A stretch of 64,000 nt of DNA from Fragilaria crotonensis (GCA_022925895.1 JAKSYS010000023.1:62001-126000), one strand, 5' to 3'. Positions 10,030-20,637 are shown, counted from the first letter of the stretch. Numbers and translations are program-made. Notes: generated from the sequence alone by a model not told the origin.

Positions 10030-11214
10030 ATGACATTCATTGGTATCACGCGTGCCGTCGCCGTGGCAGCCACCTTCTGGCTTCAAGCTAGCAACATCCT
10101 TGCCTTTCCATGTCTTGCAGTATCGCGTCGATTCTTCAAAACAACAACCGTCCTGTCGAGCTCACAACGAGAAGACATATTTTCGGCCGTGCATCGGAAA
10201 GAATATGAAATGATCAAGGTAAAACAACAGCACAAGAGCACGACTGACCCCGTGCAAATGGCTATGGGGTACGCCGAGCAGTCGATTTCGAAGCTACGGG
10301 TCGCTAAAGCCCTACGCCGAGTCTACGACGACGAGGAAAACCCGGCCAATCCCAACGCTCGAGTCAAGACTCAGGAAGAAATCGAGCGGCAAGATAAGAT
10401 GCAAGAGATTGGAATGCAGCAGATAGGAATGAGACGAGGATCATTCATTGTTGACATCAAGCGCAAGTCTCTCTCCCGACCTGGTCACCAGTACTGTAAT
10501 TTTGATGACGCTGGCATGGTGGCAGATGCCATGGTGCGGCTCGGAGCCGATGCCGTATTTGTTAATGTCGATTATGCGGGATACGGAGGAGACATGACGG
10601 AACTCAAGTCAGCGGTTCGTGCAGTTCGGAAAATCAATGACAACGCTGCCGTTATCATGAAAGATATCGTTGTGGATGAAATTCAGCTGGGACTTGCCAA
10701 GGAGGCTGGAGCCGACGGAGTCATTCTGATGGCATCTGTTTTGGGGCCTTCTCTTGCAAACTTCCTCAATCTTGCCACAATTATTGGGTTGGAAGCAATT
10801 GTTGAATGTCATACCAGGAATGAAGTGGAACGTGCTATCGAATTGGTCGCGCAAAATATCATGGTCACCAACTATGACCGAGTAAGTGGCCAATACTTTC
10901 CAAACCAAGCAATCCAACTTGCAGGACTGTTTCCAGGCTCTGGAGGGCCTATAATATCCCTCGCAGGTGGTGGTATCGAAACAACTGAAGAAATGAAGAA
11001 ACATCTAGCTGTTGGATACGACGGAGTCGTTGTCGGCCGGACTGTCATGGGTAGCACTCGTGCACCTGAATTTATTCGCGCTGTACGTGATCGAACGATG
11101 CTTCCCGCAGAGCTATCACAATGGGGAATCGATTTAGAATTTGATCCCGATGGAAACGTCATGCCAGGTCCGAAACCGGTCATGGACGAGGAAAGTCCAA
11201 ATGCTTATCAATAG
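10030..11214 (+). CDS. Plastid-targeted indole-3-glycerol-phosphate synthase-like (beta/alpha)8 protein
   Basis: IGPS closes the indole ring in tryptophan synthesis. This 394-residue protein aligns along the IGPS barrel: FIVDIKRKS (strand 1), VIMKDIVVDEIQLGLAKEAGAD, AIVECHTRNEVERA, IMVTNYDRVS and IISLAGGGIETTEEM with VVVGRTVMG. Against the Sulfolobus enzyme the Lys of strand 1, Lys110, Glu159 and Asn180 equivalents are kept. Glu51 is Asp, and the Glu210-Ser211 pair is Gly-Gly. It may be a diverged paralogue rather than the working IGPS. The start at 10030 is chosen over 9922 because it gives a hydrophobic signal peptide ending ILA-FPC, a Phe+1 plastid signal. Confidence 0.75.
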   Translation: MTFIGITRAVAVAATFWLQASNILAFPCLAVSRRFFKTTTVLSSSQREDIFSAVHRKEYEMIKVKQQHKSTTDPVQMAMGYAEQSISKLRVAKALRRVYDDEENPANPNARVKTQEEIERQDKMQEIGMQQIGMRRGSFIVDIKRKSLSRPGHQYCNFDDAGMVADAMVRLGADAVFVNVDYAGYGGDMTELKSAVRAVRKINDNAAVIMKDIVVDEIQLGLAKEAGADGVILMASVLGPSLANFLNLATIIGLEAIVECHTRNEVERAIELVAQNIMVTNYDRVSGQYFPNQAIQLAGLFPGSGGPIISLAGGGIETTEEMKKHLAVGYDGVVVGRTVMGSTRAPEFIRAVRDRTMLPAELSQWGIDLEFDPDGNVMPGPKPVMDEESPNAYQ

Positions 11215-12120
11215 CGAGAAGTGTTGTTGTCGAGGGAACAAACCCACTGTCGAATGGTTTCAAATCCAAAGTACTAACTTTTGAAGATTTGTTCTAGCAA
11301 CATTCGCAAAGATAATCCACCAAACCAACAACTACCGAGAAAAACGGAAAGCGTGGGCAACTTCAATATGAACATTTGTGTAATGACGTGAGTACAACGA
11401 TCTGTGTCCCGACTGCATAAATTAACGCCTTCTGTTCACAAATCAGCTTTACCTGATCACAAAAGGAAACCCTGGCGTACAACAGTACTCAGACTCGTTC
11501 TTACCATCGCAGCCATCGCAGTTTTACCTGAAAGCACCCACAACCCACAACCACATGCTTTGGACCCCCTTCTGCGGCTGATTGTAGATGAAACTCTCAA
11601 CAGAGGACTCCACAGAATAGGATTAAGATGTGCGCCAGATGAATACAGAAAATCAGATCCCTTTTGCAAGCAATGCTATGCGCAGCTTTCTGCATCCTCA
11701 TCGGTATGCATACCAGCAACGATAATGGATGCACTAGTACCATCCTTCAAGAATCCTTTCTCAAAGTTTAGGAATTCCTATGTGCATCCCAGGATCCTGG
11801 AGAGACATCAGTTGGCAAAGCTGCTATATCTGACAAGTTTTGCATCAGTAGGCTGTGGAATGATTTCCCAAAAACTAAGAGAAAACATAGGAATTGATTA
11901 CTCCTATGTATTTATTGTGAACATCAAGTTGTTGTCAAAATATCAACATGATTTTCAATTTAGATGAGGGGAAACAATACCAGCACACAAATGTGTAGAC
12001 AATATGACTAAGAATAATTGATTGAGAAATTGCAGACAAATTCTAGTCATTATCAGTTATGTAAACAACGGACAACGAGTGAACAATTAGTAAACTTAAA
12101 CCATTACTAATGCAATGTCA
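11215..12120. other. Intergenic, no supported gene
   Basis: An open frame at 11404-11967 begins with GTG rather than ATG. Its product has no domain I know and ends in AT-rich sequence, so I do not call it a gene. The composition from about 11940 onward is more AT-rich than the neighbouring genes. Confidence 0.4.
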
Positions 12121-12430
12121 CCCTCCAAGTTCAAGATTCGGTTGTTTCCTAGACAATCGTGAGGAGCATTGCCAATATTGACCATTAAGTCATGCAGAAT
12201 GTCATGATGATGCTTACTTGCTTGCCTTTCTGCAAGCTGGGTTTTCCAATCTTTGGCTGCTTGTATTTCTTGGAATAGCTAATTTTCCATTGCGCTGTAG
12301 GTTTTGGATCAAGCCTGTGCTTGCATTTGTAGTATTCAATGACAGGATTATGCAGTAGCTACCCTCTTGCACCAGTTTTGATGACTGTTCCCAGCTTCAT
12401 ACAATCCAGATACCATCCTTAAGACGACGA
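12121..12430 (-). pseudogene. Coding-like remnant of unknown family
   Basis: Read on the minus strand, short protein-like stretches follow each other in different frames, for example NWCKRVAT, then EYYKCKHRLDPKP with QWKISYSKKYKQP, then KDWKTQLAERQ with HDILHDLMVNIGN. The change of frame between charged, protein-like segments suggests a decayed gene, perhaps transposon-derived. I do not recognise the family. Confidence 0.3.
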
Positions 12431-12474
12431 CCTGAAGATGAAATGTGAAGCATACTACTGCCTTACAAAATCCC

Positions 12475-12605
12475 GAAAGCACGGTAACGGTACCTGATAC
12501 GATTACTGTCGTACTACGCGTAATACTCTACTTCAAATCCTCCAAACCCGGAGGAAGTGGCGTACTGGAGTACACGATACAGCGTAATACCGGTACGAGC
12601 AGTAG
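12475..12605. repeat. GTAC-rich cluster upstream of the DUF2358-like gene
   Basis: Repeated GGTACC, GTACTAC, GTACTGGAGTAC and GGTACG steps lie about 200-330 bp before the start codon at 12806. They match the clusters near other 5' ends in the window. Confidence 0.6.
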
Positions 12606-12805
12606 TGTCGTCATTTCTCCCTCTATGAAAATGCGCAAAACGCATGACGTTCGTCAATGCGCGCCACGGGCGCGCTGTTTGTGCGAGCCATTGACGAGAT
12701 CGAAGTTCAATCACAAGAAAACAAACGCAAATATTGGTCAGTTTCATTGAGTCAGACTTACATCGTAGCGAACTCGACCATCAATTATTTTGTCTCGATA
12801 CCACC

Positions 12806-13613
12806 ATGAAATACCCTGTTTTGCTGCTGTTAGCTGTTGCTCTCTGTCCTAACCGGGCAGTCAATGCGTTCCTACAAGTCTCTGCCGTCCCTAAGACTCG
12901 GCAAATAGATGCTGGTTTCCTTGCAAAATCATCCCTTCTAGAAGATTCGACCCAAGCAGGAACGCGGGCTAAACTCTCAGAGTTACCACCTGTACTTCAA
13001 GACATCGTGGATGAACGTAATGAGTTCAGACTGAATCTCGGGCATGCCATGGACGTACTAAAGCAGGATTATCCTGAGATCTTGCGAAGGACACCTGGTA
13101 AGCACAATGTCTTGTATGCCTGAAGTCTATGTGGAATCTTCAACTTACAAGCTTGTTGTTTTGCCTCCAGATTTCAGCATTTACCATGACGAGATCGCGC
13201 TGATGGATCCCTCGGGAACGCAGTTGACTGGCTTGAAGAACTACAAAACTGCCTTTTCTATTCTTCAAACCATGATTAGTTTCCTGTACTCGCGATCGAA
13301 ATCTGGTATTCAGATTCGTATGGTATACGATTTTTGCCGTTCGTCTATTCGCATATCGTGGAATGTTATGCTATTTCCCAAAGGTCCATTTGGAAAGCCT
13401 CTTTACATTGATGGGGTTTCCATTTACACCTTGGATGCTCCTTCGGGGAAGATCACTGAGCACAAAATTGAGAATCTCATTATCAACCAAACACCGGTGG
13501 TGCCTCCGTACGGTATTTTCTCTACCCTTTTGCACGAACAGTATGCACTGACTCCTCAGGGAACTCCAGCGGGTGTGTGGGGTCTCCAACGAGATGACAG
13601 CGCCTTCGCATGA
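12806..13613 (+). CDS. Plastid-targeted DUF2358 / NTF2-like protein (one intron)
   Basis: Two exons, 12806-13097 and 13171-13613, give 244 residues. The 73-bp intron (13098-13170) has a GTAAGC donor and CCTCCAG acceptor; without splicing the frame stops inside it. The N-terminus is a signal peptide ending AVNA-FLQ, the Phe+1 pattern of diatom plastid proteins. The body, with FSIYHDEIALMDPSGTQL, TGLKNYKTAFSIL and a later ISWNVMLFP, resembles the DUF2358 family of plants and algae, which has an NTF2/SnoaL-like cone fold. The biochemical role of that family is not established. I prefer the Met at 12806 over 12734 because it starts the hydrophobic leader. Confidence 0.65.
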
Positions 13614-13867
13614 AGGATTCCAACTCGGAAGGTGGGCGCTCCATTGCCTGAGGCGAGGGATTATTGCTCTGCGATCAAAACTGTTATCCACAACAATGCT
13701 GCACCTTGGTATTAGAGACGATCGCTACAAGAGCACGAACATATCTTAGGATAGAACAAACTGTGTATCATGTAGAATATTTTACAGGATTTTTTATAAT
13801 GCAAATCCTAGTCCTCGGCTGAAAGAATGCTAATAGTAACTGAACATTCAGATTCAGATAAAGCACA

Positions 13868-15481
13868 TTAAGCCTTCGTCCCTCTATCCGGGTGGTAAAA
13901 GAAACAGTCTGGTCGAGAGCAATCCTTGCCGAACTGACACTCGACTTTGTGGAGCTTAGTGGCACGCCGTTGTTCTTTCTTCTTTTCCTTTTTCGAATGA
14001 GCATGACCACCACCCCATTTAAGAACAGAAGGCGCGGCCTTCTTCGAAGTGCCCTCCTTCTTAGTTTTACACAGTCTTCCTGACACACCATTGTCAGTGT
14101 ACTCAACATCGGCAGCTGGAACCGTAATGTCCTCTTCGACGCAGAGGGGACAACGAAGCACAGGATTCGTGTCCTTTTTGATATTTGACATGCAACCAGT
14201 ACACATCAGAACAGGAACACCACACATGGTACACTTTTTCTTTCCAACATAACGATCCCATGGTGTGTTGCACAAGCAACAATGGGTCTCCCGTTTTGTC
14301 GCATCTTTCGACTTGCGCACGACGCCTCCATCTCCATTCAAATCACCAGCGCTGACGGCTTCTCGTTTGTCAAACACAAAGTTCTTACCCCTCCAGTGTC
14401 CGCCATCTGGGAAAGCTTTCAAATACCGTTCGATGCCACCTTGGAGTTGATAAATGCCCTTGACCTGGTCTCCCAATTTAGTGTTGACGTAGGCCGACGC
14501 ACGTTCGCAACGAACACCACCGGTGCAGTACATCAATACTTGTTTGCCCTTCAATTTTTCTTTCGTTTCTGGTCTCTCAAGCCAAGCTGGAAAGTCAGTC
14601 GACTTGCGCATTTTGGGGTCCACATACTCGGCACCGATTCCTTCCTGTCCGTTGAAGCGACCAATGGCCGCCTCGTAGTGATTGCGAACGTCAATCACAA
14701 CTGTCGAATCCTTCTCCAAGAGTTTATGAAATTCTTGAGCATCGACGTGGGTGCCACCTTTCTCAAGGGGAGCTTCTCCTTGGCGAATTCCGTAAAAGAC
14801 CAACTCTTTGACTGGCAGCAATTTCAAATCCTTGAAATGTCGATCAGGCGAGACTCCATCAATAAATTTAAAGTCTGTGCTGGCAAATGCGATAGGATCA
14901 AACCGTCGCAAATCTTCGCAAAAGTGGCGCAACGTGGTCTGCGACGACATGACGTCGGAATCCACCGACGACACGGTCGCATTCACTCCCTCGGGCGCAA
15001 TTCGAATGCGACCACCCAATGTCTTGCGAGTTTCGGCAACTTTTGCCAAGTATGCAATGAGATGATCGACTTTTGATTCTGACCAATTTGCGTATTGATA
15101 GAACAACAGCAGTGATGCCTTGGCAGTGGATTGTTTGTCGTTTGAAAACAACAGTGCGGATTTGATGACCTTGGCCTTTGGAAACCATTTACCAAGCGAT
15201 GATACCTCGACATTAGCCGACTTTGGGATTTCTATAGGCTCATAATTTGCAAGATAGTCTGGTTCTGACGCCGTGACTTGTTGCGGCTTTGACTCAGTCG
15301 TTGCATCGACCTCGGTGTTCACACGGCTCGTCTCCTGCACAGTCGATGGGCAAATTGAAGTAGAACCCTTCAGCTTTTGCTTCTTTTGACTCTTCCGCTC
15401 CTTTTTACTCAATCGCCGTTTCCTTGTCACTTGATTGGGTTGCGCATCACTGTTCGACTGCAATTCACTTTCGCCTCTCAT
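13868..15481 (-). CDS. TSTD2: Rhodanese-domain protein of the TrhO/UPF0176/TSTD2 type with added zinc fingers
   Basis: The middle (about residues 120-370 of 537) matches TrhO/UPF0176, which in bacteria hydroxylates U34 of tRNAs; the eukaryotic relative is TSTD2. Visible features are the acylphosphatase-like LLFYQYANW and RIRIAPEGVNATVS, then the rhodanese part STVVIDVRNHYEAAIGRF and the active loop MYCTGGVRCERASAYV with the catalytic Cys, then QLQGGIERYL. The N-terminal 100 residues are polar and Lys-rich. The C-terminus adds a Cys-rich block with four CxxC pairs (CCLCNTPW, CTMC, CTGC, CPLC) and a final CX5CX4CX3H finger (CQFGKDCSRPDCFFYH), which suggests RNA binding. tRNA hydroxylation here is inferred from the family only. 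Confidence 0.82.
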   Translation of the reverse strand: MRGESELQSNSDAQPNQVTRKRRLSKKERKSQKKQKLKGSTSICPSTVQETSRVNTEVDATTESKPQQVTASEPDYLANYEPIEIPKSANVEVSSLGKWFPKAKVIKSALLFSNDKQSTAKASLLLFYQYANWSESKVDHLIAYLAKVAETRKTLGGRIRIAPEGVNATVSSVDSDVMSSQTTLRHFCEDLRRFDPIAFASTDFKFIDGVSPDRHFKDLKLLPVKELVFYGIRQGEAPLEKGGTHVDAQEFHKLLEKDSTVVIDVRNHYEAAIGRFNGQEGIGAEYVDPKMRKSTDFPAWLERPETKEKLKGKQVLMYCTGGVRCERASAYVNTKLGDQVKGIYQLQGGIERYLKAFPDGGHWRGKNFVFDKREAVSAGDLNGDGGVVRKSKDATKRETHCCLCNTPWDRYVGKKKCTMCGVPVLMCTGCMSNIKKDTNPVLRCPLCVEEDITVPAADVEYTDNGVSGRLCKTKKEGTSKKAAPSVLKWGGGHAHSKKEKKKEQRRATKLHKVECQFGKDCSRPDCFFYHPDRGTKA

Positions 15482-15845
15482 GGTTCTATTTGCTCGTTGG
15501 CGATGTTCATCGATGATGACAGTGTTTTGGCTGAGATAGTATCACGGTATTGTATAAAGAAAATGATTGGTGGTGAACTGGTGGACGCAGTGGACACAAG
15601 TGGACACCGCATGTCGCCTGGCTGTCGCCAGAATTGCTTGATAGCCGAAAATGCTGTCAATAGACTCATACCAGTCGTATCTCATATCTCTTCATATCTG
15701 TGACCTGCACTGTTACATGTACACTCAGTACAGTCTACTCCGTACCTGGTAGTCTACTACTACCGGTGGTAGACATTTCCCTCCCACGACTTCACACTTC
15801 TTACGATGATCACATGACATCCCACACGTCTATCTTTCATGCAAG
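15482..15845. promoter_or_regulatory. Shared divergent promoter region with GTAC cluster
   Basis: The 364 bp between the divergent TrhO-like and AAA-ATPase genes contain a GTAC/TACT-rich cluster at about 15712-15775. It is about 70-130 bp before the AAA start codon. I see no gene here. Confidence 0.55.
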
Positions 15846-17282
15846 ATGTCTGCTCATTTCAAAGATGAGGATGATGACCAGTACAACAACCAGTCTTGGT
15901 TCGTTATTCTTTTCTCTTGGTTAAAATGGAGGGATCAACCTGTTGGGAAACGCTCACTCCAATATGCAGGAGCGGCCTTCGCGACGGCACTGTTGGCGGC
16001 CGCTTATCGACAGCGGGGACTCAAATCTCAATTTCTTTCAGCGATCCTGAAAGTTGTCTCGTCTCAATTTAATAAAAGTCGAAATGGCTTGTCGTATGGA
16101 TCTGCATCTAAGGTACCCCTATCAGTGCTTTGGACTGAAGCTAAACTAGGTCGGGTCCAACGGGCTCTCCTCTCAGCGGATTCAATTGCTTATCAAATAC
16201 AAGGTCAATGGAAACGATCATCGCTGCCTTCAGCAAATATGCATTCGACTTTGATAGAAACGTTGGCCAGCCATGGATGTTCTGACGTTGCTACTATGCC
16301 AGAATCGATTTGGTCAAAACTTGCAGCACCAGCCTTGGCTGCCATGCCCTTTGTGTACCTGTACTTTGTCTACCGCATCATGCGTGACATGTCAGGAGCG
16401 AACGACAAGGCAAAAACGCACGACAATGTTAATATCAAGACAACCTTTGCCGACGTTGCTGGCATTGACTCTGCCGTTCGCGACGTTTCCGAAATTGTCA
16501 CATTCCTAAAGCGTCCCGAAGCGTACACCGACGTTGGTGCTCATGCACCACGTGGAGTTCTGCTGTACGGACCTCCTGGATCAGGAAAGACATTACTCGC
16601 TAGAGCTGTTGCCGGAGAAGCGAATTGCAACAGTTTCCTGGCATGTTCGGGATCCGATTTTGTCGATACCTATGTTGGACGGGGAGCATCGCGGGTGCGT
16701 AAACTCTTCGAGCAAGCTCGGAGCGAAGCGAGAAAGCGACAACGCAATTGGGGAAATATTCAACGGAAAGCCTCTGCAATCATATTTATTGATGAGGTTG
16801 ATGCGCTTGCGAAAGCGCGGTCGCCTAACGCGTTTCAGAGCAATGACGAACGTGACCAAACACTCAATCAGCTCCTCACATGTATGGATGGCTTCCGACC
16901 GAATGACGATGTGACTGTCATAGTGATTGCTGCCACCAACAGGCCCGACGTTCTCGATCCTGCCTTCCTTCGACGAATGGATCGTCACGTTGAGGTTGGC
17001 CTACCGAATCAATTGGGACGACTCGCGATACTCAAGGTACACGCTCGCCACATCAGGTGTCATGAACAGGAGGTCGACTGGAATTCCCTCGCCGAACAGA
17101 CTCCGAATTTTTCAGGTGCGGAACTTCGAACAGTCATGAATGAGGCAGCCATGTTGGCAGTTCGACAACGCGGTTCCGAGGTCAAACAGCATCACCTCAT
17201 CCAAGCCATCCAGAAAATTCAACAAATGAAGGCTGCGATGCGCGGTGCTTCGTCGGTACCTCATGGAATGTTGATTAGGTAG
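15846..17282 (+). CDS. FtsH-like AAA+ ATPase lacking the protease domain
   Basis: The 478-residue protein has two hydrophobic segments (about 36-50 and 158-178) and then one AAA module. Walker A is GPPGSGKT, Walker B is [10 protein letters not shown], and the second region of homology is [19 protein letters not shown]. The module is introduced by [12 protein letters not shown], a hallmark of FtsH, and ends with [24 protein letters not shown]. The zinc protease domain with HExxH that should follow is absent: the frame ends about 45 residues after the AAA lid. The arginine-finger loop is two residues shorter than in FtsH and looks more like Msp1/ATAD1 (LRRM). A membrane-bound unfoldase or extractor is inferred; no organelle leader is clear. 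Confidence 0.75.
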   Translation: MSAHFKDEDDDQYNNQSWFVILFSWLKWRDQPVGKRSLQYAGAAFATALLAAAYRQRGLKSQFLSAILKVVSSQFNKSRNGLSYGSASKVPLSVLWTEAKLGRVQRALLSADSIAYQIQGQWKRSSLPSANMHSTLIETLASHGCSDVATMPESIWSKLAAPALAAMPFVYLYFVYRIMRDMSGANDKAKTHDNVNIKTTFADVAGIDSAVRDVSEIVTFLKRPEAYTDVGAHAPRGVLLYGPPGSGKTLLARAVAGEANCNSFLACSGSDFVDTYVGRGASRVRKLFEQARSEARKRQRNWGNIQRKASAIIFIDEVDALAKARSPNAFQSNDERDQTLNQLLTCMDGFRPNDDVTVIVIAATNRPDVLDPAFLRRMDRHVEVGLPNQLGRLAILKVHARHIRCHEQEVDWNSLAEQTPNFSGAELRTVMNEAAMLAVRQRGSEVKQHHLIQAIQKIQQMKAAMRGASSVPHGMLIR

Positions 17283-17415
17283 ACAAAAAAGGGCAATCAA
17301 TTGCATAACTTAATCAATATACACGACTAATAGCTACGCGATGATACGACCTTGCGATGGTCCTGAGTAACGACAGCCAAACCATGCTTCGCCCCAGCGT
17401 TATGAGTATTGATGC

Positions 17416-18321
17416 CTAGTCGTACATTGACGACACCTCCTTCGGAGAATCCCCTCCGTCGGACATGTTCTTTGACGACACGTTGCGTCTCACACGGCAG
17501 CTTGGATCAATGGTTGTCATCAGCTGATGAACGTCCACATTTTTCTCAAAAGCTGCTCGGAGCCTCGATATCAACTTCTTTACTTCCGGCTGAGAATGCA
17601 TGACGCTGGCAGTAGCGTCGATTCTGTCATATACTTGTTGTCGTTGCCAAAAAGGCAAGGAGGTATCATCAATGCCATCCATTGCGATACAGAGCGATGC
17701 ATACGCAATCATGGACGGAGGATATTTGATAAATTTGTAAAGGCACACAGAGATTTCCGCCACGAAGCGCGATACTTCAGTAATCATAAAGGACGTTGAA
17801 GACGAGACAGTCGAAGGGATCAGCCGGGTGTAGTGCCTGAGAAAGCACATGGGCGTAGGAGGGTGCACTTTCCATTCTAATTTGGCCAAGATTTGCATTT
17901 CCATTTGAAGAACATCTTGCTCAGTGAAGAGTCCCCTACCAAGGCGGACCAGGCTCGACAACTTGACAAAAGTAGTATCAAAAACCTTCATGGCCAAGTA
18001 CAAACACGTTATAGCACCAAGCTGAAACGTTCGCTTTGATGAGATGAGGTCGGAATCCTTCGAAAGAAGTAAATCCAAGTACGCCATCGCAACGGAAACA
18101 ATGTCACGCCTGAAGTTACAATGATCCACCACGCCGTACATCCACTCAGCCATTCGCTGCCTCCAGCTCTCATCGACCCCCTCTCTCTCCAGGTTCGGTC
18201 GAAGAGCAAGGTAGTCGTTGCACTTATAGCTCCCAGCCTCTATCTTCCCCATTGCTTTCAACACATCCTTGGTGAGTTCATAGCTAAAACCGGAACAATC
18301 TGCGTTCACAACCGATGCCAT
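17416..18321 (-). CDS. Cyclin, diatom-type (dsCYC-like)
   Basis: The protein of about 301 residues has a cyclin box near its middle: WRQRMAEWMYGVVDHCNF, then YLDLLLS, FQLGAITCLYLAMKVFDT, and MEMQILAKLEWKVHPPTPMCFLR. It closes with a second helical fold containing YPPSMIAYASLCIAMDGID. This layout and length fit the expanded diatom-specific cyclins that link cell-cycle entry to light and nutrient cues. I start at the Met in MASVVNADC (18321); an upstream in-frame Met at 18408 would add 29 residues without similarity. The partner kinase is not identifiable from sequence. It is convergent with the AAA gene and divergent from the SET gene. Confidence 0.78.
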   Translation of the reverse strand: MASVVNADCSGFSYELTKDVLKAMGKIEAGSYKCNDYLALRPNLEREGVDESWRQRMAEWMYGVVDHCNFRRDIVSVAMAYLDLLLSKDSDLISSKRTFQLGAITCLYLAMKVFDTTFVKLSSLVRLGRGLFTEQDVLQMEMQILAKLEWKVHPPTPMCFLRHYTRLIPSTVSSSTSFMITEVSRFVAEISVCLYKFIKYPPSMIAYASLCIAMDGIDDTSLPFWQRQQVYDRIDATASVMHSQPEVKKLISRLRAAFEKNVDVHQLMTTIDPSCRVRRNVSSKNMSDGGDSPKEVSSMYD

Positions 18322-19113
18322 GTTTATTTTGACCCTCCCCGCTTTCGTTGAAATAAAAATGAGAGAAGCGGCCTCCTCGATTTCGAAATCTAGCGTTGGT
18401 CGCCACATATTGTGGTGAAAGATTGCTGAACGATTTGGGCGTTAACTGATACCATAAGTAAAAAGTATGGTCGTGGGTAAAAATACATCAACGGAAAATG
18501 GAAGAAGTTGATCCATTCAATATCCGGGTGTGCGTTTCTGTTGCTCGCTTGTGTACCTAGCTAAGTTAGGCGGCTCCTTATTTCGCAGTCATTCCAAATT
18601 TTGTCGCGGACTTCACTTCTCAATTGTGAATTCTTATCCTTGACACGCAAGATAGATTGTCATACTGGAAAGCGTATAAAACGAGTATTAACCATGTCAT
18701 TCACATAGAGTGCATATGTTCTTAAACCCACCTTTTTCTCATGTGTAAAGCAACGCGTTCGGGTCCGATCCGAAACAGTGTTCCTGAAACAAAAACTGTA
18801 CAGTAGCACAGTACAGTACCAGGTACACTCCAGTACTGGAGTGCGTGTACGATTTACGTGTAGCTCTTCTGACGTTTTTACGTACAGTACGAGTGCTATG
18901 CGCATACGTGCTGTCTGTATATGTGCGAATGCAAAAAAAAATACTTGCACAGGAGAACTGTAGCTGGCGGTACTCAAGTACTCAACCGTCCCGCACCGTC
19001 CTCACTACGTTATGTCGTCAGAATCACTGTTCACAGTTCCCAAACATCCTCTACCATGTTAGTCTGGTTCGGCGTTGCTCAGAGTCCTCTTCACCCACCC
19101 TAACTGCATAAAC
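18322..19113. promoter_or_regulatory. Divergent intergenic region with GTAC cluster
   Basis: About 790 bp lie between the cyclin and SET genes. A cluster at about 18795-18900 holds CAGTAC, GGTACAC, CCAGTACTGG and TACAGTAC. The rest shows nothing I can name. Confidence 0.5.
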
Positions 19114-20637
19114 ATGGCTGATGAAGATCCCTTCGCCGTATTCGGTGATGATGATGACGACGATGATAATGTCGAATCCCCACCATCGTCATCTAGGGCG
19201 CAAACGTTGATGCATTCGGCCAATCAGCGGATGCTTCATAATCGCACGGTCCATGAGGACGGCACGTCTGTGGTCACACAGTCAATTGCTGTGAGCGACG
19301 AAAGGAAATCAGACAGTAATGCATTAAATATTGTACATCTCTCCTGGGATCCCCCACTCTACATTGGGCCCATTGCGTGCGTATCTTCCCTTGAGTATGG
19401 CGGTGGTCGCGAGTTCGTGGCTGCCCGAAACCTGGAACCAGGAACTCTAATCCTCGTTGAAGAGCCCGCCCTCGAATGGTCACAGGACCAGATTGGATCA
19501 GAGCTGGGGCTTACTTCAGTTTATCATATTCTGGAACAAGACGACGCGCAGAAACTTCTTCACGATCTTGAGGATTTCCATCCAACCAAAGTCGCCGTGG
19601 ATGAATTCAAGGCAGGCGACGTACAAATCATTGGCATGGTTGAGAATTTAGAGGTAAAATATGTCGAAGCTCTCCCAACCTTGGTAGATCTGGCGAAGGT
19701 CAAGAAACTTGTGAATCGCGATGGCTCCACCCTCACGGTCAGAGACATTGTTCGCTTACTGCTTGCCTTGCGGTACAACGGGTTTGAATCAGGCGTGTAC
19801 TTGCATCTCGCCATGCTAAACCACAACTGTTACCCAAACAGTGTGAAGTTTTTCCCCACTAATTCATTTTCAGAAGTACGGACTACGCGACATGTGAAGG
19901 CAGGCGAGGCTTTGACCATTTCTTACCTTCCAACGATCATGAGCCATGCATCGAGGCGACACCATCTTTGGGAGCAGCACTTTTTTGACATTGGAGGTGT
20001 GGTGCCCGATGAATACAAGGACATAGAAAGGGTCGGAGGGAGAATACCGCACTCGTCACCTGAGAGCAGAGATGAATCAGCCATCACATCTAGAATAGAA
20101 AGCACAATTGGTGCGTTTGACGACCATTTTCGAGAAATGTCAACGCTAGCGTTGGAGAACAGCAGAAAGGAAAATCCCGTGTGGGAAGAAGCAAAAGCTT
20201 TGGAGCTGGCCTCGCTGGAGCTGTACAGAGAAGCTAAGGAGCAGTTACAAAACGATCGACATTTGCTGTTGATCCCTTGTCTTCGACTTCACCTTGACCT
20301 ATGTGAGAAGATCCACGTAAGCCGAATATTGACTCCAAGTCAACATGTTTTACTACTCCTTCGAACGCTGTCGTCGTGTATCAATTTAATCGAAATCCAG
20401 AAGCTGGCGTACGGACTAGATCATTTTGACCTTGCCCGATCATACAACGAGTTGTCGCAAACGTTAACTGAACTCTTGTCTGTGGCTCCCAAGAAACTGG
20501 TAGCGCTCGGTTTGAACGGTTTAGACTCCGTTCCAGCCTGTTCGGCAGCTGAGCATACGGCAAGGAAAGAATTCCATCGGATTCGTGACCTATATCCCAA
20601 GGACGCACAACAATACATTCAGCAACCGATACAATGA
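19114..20637 (+). CDS. SET-domain protein (SMYD-like)
   Basis: The 507-residue protein starts with an acidic low-complexity tract (MADEDPFAVFGDDDDDDD). The SET domain is split, as in SMYD proteins: an N-terminal part with GREFVAARNLEPGTLILVEEP near residue 85, and after an insert the core LAMLNHNCYPNSVKF, the NHxCxPN motif that forms the AdoMet site. TTRHVKAGEALTISYLP follows, the last SET strand with its tyrosine. The C-terminal 200 residues are helical, like the TPR-like tail of SMYD proteins. I see no MYND zinc finger in the insert. The substrate (histone or other protein lysine) is unknown. The start at 19114 is chosen over an in-frame Met at 19075. Confidence 0.78.
   Translation: MADEDPFAVFGDDDDDDDNVESPPSSSRAQTLMHSANQRMLHNRTVHEDGTSVVTQSIAVSDERKSDSNALNIVHLSWDPPLYIGPIACVSSLEYGGGREFVAARNLEPGTLILVEEPALEWSQDQIGSELGLTSVYHILEQDDAQKLLHDLEDFHPTKVAVDEFKAGDVQIIGMVENLEVKYVEALPTLVDLAKVKKLVNRDGSTLTVRDIVRLLLALRYNGFESGVYLHLAMLNHNCYPNSVKFFPTNSFSEVRTTRHVKAGEALTISYLPTIMSHASRRHHLWEQHFFDIGGVVPDEYKDIERVGGRIPHSSPESRDESAITSRIESTIGAFDDHFREMSTLALENSRKENPVWEEAKALELASLELYREAKEQLQNDRHLLLIPCLRLHLDLCEKIHVSRILTPSQHVLLLLRTLSSCINLIEIQKLAYGLDHFDLARSYNELSQTLTELLSVAPKKLVALGLNGLDSVPACSAAEHTARKEFHRIRDLYPKDAQQYIQQPIQ

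Noticed and set aside
11404-11967. Open frame of 187 codons (+) after the IGPS-like gene
   Set aside because: It starts at GTG with no nearby ATG, shows no domain and runs into AT-rich sequence; not called as a gene.
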